The position numbers and the translations under genes are program-made. The notes under the pieces were generated by a model that had not been told where the DNA came from, did no database searches, and saw only the letters and a program-made list of their open reading frames with translations. From an uncultured Neisseria sp. (lineage in GTDB: Bacteria > Pseudomonadota > Gammaproteobacteria > Burkholderiales > Neisseriaceae), in assembly GCA_927911515.1 (NCBI GenBank), contig CAKMQH010000222.1, forward strand, positions 1-8,858: 8,858 nt of DNA. The letters run 5' to 3'. Below are positions 6,481-8,858 of this stretch, one piece after another; the first letter of the stretch is position 1; each line of letters opens with the position of its first letter.

Positions 6481-6524
6481 AAAAAGGTCTCTGAAAACCG
6501 CATAATGGCTTTCAGACGACCTTT
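6481..6524 (+). terminator. Imperfect DUS-pair terminator with variant left arm
   Basis: AGGTCTCTGAAA (6485-6496) faces an exact inverted DUS with one more base, TTTCAGACGACCT (6510-6522), followed by TTT. The left arm is the same one-base-short variant as at 1308; the 18 bases TAAAAAGGTCTCTGAAAA are identical at both sites. The loop contains CATAAT (6501-6506), a possible -10 for the next gene. Confidence 0.75.
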
Positions 6525-6550
6525 CAATTCATATTCTATGTAAACGAAAA

Positions 6551-6555
6551 AAGGA
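6551..6555 (+). promoter_or_regulatory. Ribosome binding site for the LURP-one gene
   Basis: AAGGA seven bases before the ATG at 6563. It is the strongest such site in the region and shows that translation starts well upstream of the frame that encodes most of the protein. Confidence 0.7.
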
Positions 6556-6562
6556 AAACGTG

Positions 6563-7268
6563 ATGATTGATTATATAAAAATGTATGAAAACATGAGTGT
6601 TTCTAAGGAAGTAAGCAGTCTGAACTTTCCGCTTTATTTCCATTTCAAACTTTTATCCATTGCCAATGATTTTTTTTGTCAGAGACGAAGCGGGGAACGA
6701 AATCGCTTATACGCGGCAGAAAATGTTTAAGCTCAAAGAGTCGATTCAGGTTTTCCCTAATCGCGATCAGAATACGCCTGTGTTTACGATTCAGGCGGAC
6801 AGGGTTATTGATTTTGGTGCGACCTATGTCATTCAGAATGCTTCCGGTACGGTTTTGGGGAAAGTGGTGCATGAAGGGGTCAAGTCGCTTTGGCGCACGA
6901 GCTATCAGGTGACGGATGCTGAAGGTCAACTGCTCTTCCATATCCGCGAAAAAAATCCTTGGGTGGCTGTGCTGGATAAAATGGTAGGAGAGGTTCCGTA
7001 TCTGGGGTGGCTGACAGGTCTTTTCTTCAATCCGACTTATTTGATTACCCGACCCGACGATACTGTGGTGTACCGTTTGAAGAAATTGAGGGCGTTGTGG
7101 GAGGGTAAATTCAGTTTGCACAAAGAAACCCAAGCGGCTTCGAGCGACGATATCCTGATATTAAACGCCGTCATGTTGTTTTTATTGATGGAAAAAATAA
7201 AGGGTAGGGCGCGCGGTGTATACCGCATCCATTCACATTCAAACATTTCCATTTCTAGGACGCGCTGA
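6563..7268 (+). CDS. LURP-one-related (Tubby C-like) protein, frameshifted at a T8 tract
   Basis: A member of the bacterial LURP-one-related family, a Tubby-like beta-barrel fold of unclear function. The pattern is FKLLSIANDFFVRDEAGNEI, RQKMFKLKESIQVF, RVIDFGATYVIQ, SLWRTSYQVTDAEGQLLFHI, REKNPWVAVLDKMVGEVPYL, TGLFFNPTYLI, then WEGKFSL. The well-placed ATG at 6563 (AAGGA upstream) leads into MIDYIKMYENMSVSKEVSSL and reaches SIANDFF at a run of eight T (6670-6677). Seven T would continue straight into VRDEAGNEI; with eight the frame shifts, and the rest is read from a different frame to the stop at 7266-7268. Repaired length is 234 residues. The C-terminal 25 residues after MEKIKG look unlike the family. 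The extra T could be a sequencing error or, less likely, a phase-variable slip. Confidence 0.72.
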
Positions 7269-7274
7269 TAAAAT

Positions 7275-7286
7275 AGCTCGTCTGAA
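7275..7286 (+). repeat. DUS-like sequence in smpB leader
   Basis: AGCTCGTCTGAA, one mismatch from the local DUS, unpaired. The hexamer TAAAAT (7269-7274) preceded by TGA immediately upstream could be an extended -10 for smpB. Confidence 0.6.
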
Positions 7287-7307
7287 AAGTATAGAAGAAT
7301 CAAAACA

Positions 7308-7753
7308 ATGAGTATTGCCAATAATAAAAAAGCCTTTCACGACTTCTTTATCGAAGACCAGCTCGAAGCCGGTTTGGTATTGGAAGGTTGGGAAGTCAAA
7401 GCCATCCGCGCCGCGCGGGTGCAGTTGAAAGAAAGCTATATCTACTGGAAAAAAGACGCTTTTTATCTGGTCGGCTGCCATATTACCGCGCTGCCGACCG
7501 CTTCGACACACGTCAAACCCGACCCCGTCCGTCCGCGCAAGCTTTTGCTCAAGCAATCCGAAATCAACAAGCTCATCGGTAAAACCGAGCGCGCGGGTTA
7601 TACCATTGTGCCGTTGAACCTGCACTTCACGCGCGGCAAAATCAAAATGGAAATCGGCTTGGCGAAGGGTAAAAAACAACACGACAAACGCCAAAGCCTG
7701 AAAGAAGCCGACTGGAAACGCGAAAACAACGTTTGATGAAAAATGTGCGCTGA
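7308..7753 (+). CDS. smpB: SsrA-binding protein SmpB (C-terminal tail frameshifted)
   Basis: Binds tmRNA and brings it to stalled ribosomes for trans-translation. It shows the conserved body: FFIEDQLEAGLVLEGWEVKA, IRAARVQLKESYIYWK, CHITALPTAS, RKLLLKQSEINKL, GYTIVPLNLHF, KMEIGLAKGKKQHDKRQSLK. As read, it ends in RENNV at 7736 (142 residues). If the run GAAAAC (A at 7723-7726) had five A, the tail would read REKQRLMKNVR and stop at 7751-7753, giving 148 residues, the length I recall for meningococcal SmpB. The tail enters the mRNA channel and is needed for trans-translation, so a real loss would be harmful; sequence error is likelier. The ATG at 7308 has only a weak GAAGAA upstream. No tmRNA gene is visible nearby. 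Confidence 0.95.
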
Positions 7754-7871
7754 GGCTGATAGCAGCTTGAATTGACCGCTGGACGCCGATGTCGCTGCAA
7801 ACGTGTCCCCGCCGTTTACACATCAAGCCCTATGTTTGCAAAAACATACCCAAGATTGCTTTCTTCAGGCT
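7754..7871. other. Short intergenic stretch after smpB
   Basis: About 118 bases after the repaired smpB stop. I find no open frame with a start signal and no strong hairpin until the DUS pair at 7872. Confidence 0.4.
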
Positions 7872-7915
7872 TTTCAGACGACCCCTGCGACCCAATAATC
7901 AGGGTCGTCTGAAAT
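7871..7915. terminator. DUS-pair hairpin with a -10-like loop
   Basis: TTTCAGACGACC (7872-7883) pairs with GGTCGTCTGAAA (7903-7914); CCTG and CAGG extend the stem with a bulge. Both DUS copies match 11/12 and point away from each other, the opposite order to the other hairpins. The loop holds AATAAT (7894-7899), a possible -10 for the gene at 7932. It may end smpB transcription. Confidence 0.6.
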
Positions 7916-7931
7916 TTTACGGAGTAAAGCC

Positions 7932-8270
7932 ATGTCTCGCTCTTCGCTTTTCCTGCCGCTGTTTTTGATTATCTTCGGTGCCGTTTGGTTTTTGAAAACG
8001 ACGGACATCCTGCCCGCAACTTCGACCATCGTGTCCGCCGGTATGGTGCTGGCGGGGATTGCAGTTTTGGTGATGGACGGCGTCAACAAGCAGTCTATCG
8101 TGTCCGGCCCGCTGTTGGTGTATATCGGCGCGGCGGTGTATCTGCACAATCAATATTGGCTCGGTTATTCGCCGCTGGTTGCTTTGGGAATGATGGTGCT
8201 AGGCTGCCTGCTGCTGCTTTCGCGCAGCGACATGGTGCCTTATAAGCAGCATAAACAGCAGGATAACTAA
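7932..8270 (+). CDS. Predicted four-helix inner-membrane protein
   Basis: A 112-residue protein I cannot name. It has four hydrophobic segments: about 5-21 (SLFLPLFLIIFGAVWFL), 33-49 (IVSAGMVLAGIAVLVMD), 58-73 (SGPLLVYIGAAVYLHN) and 81-97 (PLVALGMMVLGCLLLLS), then a polar, Lys/Gln-rich tail (KQHKQQDN). The pattern of two hairpins with glycine-rich short helices recalls LiaF-type or DUF5668-like membrane segments, but no motif makes that firm. The ATG at 7932 has GGAG at 7921-7924 seven bases upstream. The frame is intact. It lies between two DUS hairpins, so it is probably a single-gene transcript. It is not obviously related to smpB or guaA. Confidence 0.8.
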   Translation: MSRSSLFLPLFLIIFGAVWFLKTTDILPATSTIVSAGMVLAGIAVLVMDGVNKQSIVSGPLLVYIGAAVYLHNQYWLGYSPLVALGMMVLGCLLLLSRSDMVPYKQHKQQDN

Positions 8271-8284
8271 GCCCCTCTCACTGC

Positions 8285-8331
8285 AAAGGTCGTCTGAAAA
8301 TGGTATAATCCGCCGTTTTCAGACGACCTGT
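8285..8331 (+). terminator. Perfect DUS-pair hairpin, loop carries the guaA -10
   Basis: AGGTCGTCTGAAAA (8287-8300) and TTTTCAGACGACCT (8316-8329) form a 14-bp stem with two exact DUS copies. The 15-base loop TGGTATAATCCGCCG contains an extended -10 element. The hairpin follows the membrane protein stop by 16 bases. Confidence 0.8.
8301..8309 (+). promoter_or_regulatory. Extended -10 promoter element for guaA
   Basis: TGGTATAAT fits TGnTATAAT with the consensus hexamer at 8304-8309. The -35 position (about 8281-8286) is poor. Transcription would start near 8316, inside the second DUS arm, giving a leader of roughly 80 bases. Confidence 0.65.
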
Positions 8332-8396
8332 TTTGTTATCGGAATCCCGTTTTGAAACAGTCAGACCGTTTCCTATCACTCTGCAAAGTTCCCGCC

Positions 8397-8858
8397 ATGA
8401 CCCAAGACAAAAATCCTCATTCTCGACTTCGGTTCGCAAGTTACCCAGCTTATCGCCCGCCGTGTGCGCGAAGCCCATGTTTACTGCGAGCTGCATTCCT
8501 TCGACATGCCTTTGGACGAAATCAAAGCCTTCAATCCGAAAGGCATTATCCTCTCAGGCGGCCCTAATTCCGTTTACGAATCCGACTATCAAGCCGATAC
8601 CGGTATCTTCGATTTGGGCATTCCGGTTTTGGGCATCTGCTACGGAATGCAGTTTATGGCGCACCACTTGGGCGGCGAAGTTCAGCCCGGCAACCAGCGC
8701 GAATTCGGTTACGCGCAAGTCAAAACCATCGATAGCGAACTGACCCGCGATATTTACGACGACGCACCGAACACGCTCGACGTATGGATGAGCCACGGCG
8801 ACAAAGTGTCCAAGCTGCCCAACGGCTTTGCCGTTATCGGCGATACCCCGTCATGCCC
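8397..8858 (+). CDS. guaA: GMP synthase (glutamine-hydrolysing), N-terminal part, frameshifted
   Basis: Makes GMP from XMP, ATP and glutamine. The window holds about 154 codons of the N-terminal glutamine amidotransferase domain and then ends. Visible: ILILDFGSQVTQLIARRVRE, KGIILSGGPNSVY (oxyanion strand), PVLGICYGMQFMAHHLGG with catalytic C81, REFGYAQVK, and DVWMSHGDKV. The ATG at 8397 gives MTQDK, then the frame breaks at a run of five A (8409-8413); with four A the reading becomes MTQDKILILDFG, the usual start. After the break the correct frame is open to the window edge. guaA is usually needed for growth without guanine, so the extra A is probably a sequence error. No strong Shine-Dalgarno sequence is seen before the ATG. 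The catalytic His-Glu pair and the ATP-pyrophosphatase and dimerisation domains lie outside the window. Confidence 0.95.

Noticed and set aside
8333..8743. 136-codon + frame at the right end
   Set aside because: It is out of frame with guaA, whose conserved motifs are read in another frame over the same bases.
1..8858. CRISPR, insertion sequence, prophage, tRNA or rRNA content
   Set aside because: No regularly spaced repeats, transposase motifs, phage genes or tRNA-like cloverleaf sequences were seen; the only repeated element is the DUS.

Overview
The window is ordinary chromosomal DNA from a commensal Neisseria, most likely of the N. mucosa / N. sicca / N. macacae group. The main evidence is the DNA uptake sequence (DUS). 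There are nine exact copies of AGGTCGTCTGAA (either strand), seven copies at 11/12, and two copies of an 11-base variant. This is the dialect I recall being called AG-mucDUS; N. meningitidis and N. gonorrhoeae use GCCGTCTGAA-type copies. The encoded proteins also read as close to Neisseria housekeeping proteins.

Layout: (1) 1-1247, 3' part of a DEAD-box RNA helicase (+). (2) 1357-1936, iron superoxide dismutase sodB (-), convergent with the helicase and sharing a DUS-hairpin terminator. (3) 2199-3878, miaA then tadA (+), two tRNA anticodon-loop modification enzymes 6 bases apart; TadA carries an N-terminal TfoX C-terminal-like helical domain. (4) 4042-5111, hemF (+) and a 54-residue one-helix membrane protein overlapping it by one base. 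(5) 5178-5672, thiol peroxidase tpx (-), convergent, with a perfect DUS-hairpin terminator between. (6) 5988-6473, a secreted six-cysteine protein resembling DUF4189 (+). (7) 6563-7268, a LURP-one/Tubby-C-like protein (+). (8) 7308-7753, smpB (+). (9) 7932-8270, a four-helix membrane protein (+). (10) 8397-8858, 5' end of guaA (+), cut by the window edge.

The most important annotation issue is reading-frame damage. Five of the eleven genes (helicase, sodB, LURP-one, smpB, guaA) carry single-base indels, six in total, mostly in short homopolymers. Restoring one base at each site gives full-length, family-typical proteins: SodB 193 aa with ligands at the expected positions, SmpB 148 aa. Since guaA, smpB and sodB are unlikely all to be dead, draft-sequence error is the simplest explanation. 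The indels fall at 0.7-1.7 kb and 6.6-8.5 kb; the genes from 2.2 to 6.5 kb are intact.

I see no CRISPR array, prophage, insertion sequence, tRNA or rRNA, and no clearly new multi-gene system. The points worth a second look are the TfoX_C-TadA fusion with a DUS in its linker, DUS hairpins whose loops hold -10-like hexamers, a repeated variant hairpin arm, a palindrome overlapping the hemF promoter region, and the small protein coupled to hemF.
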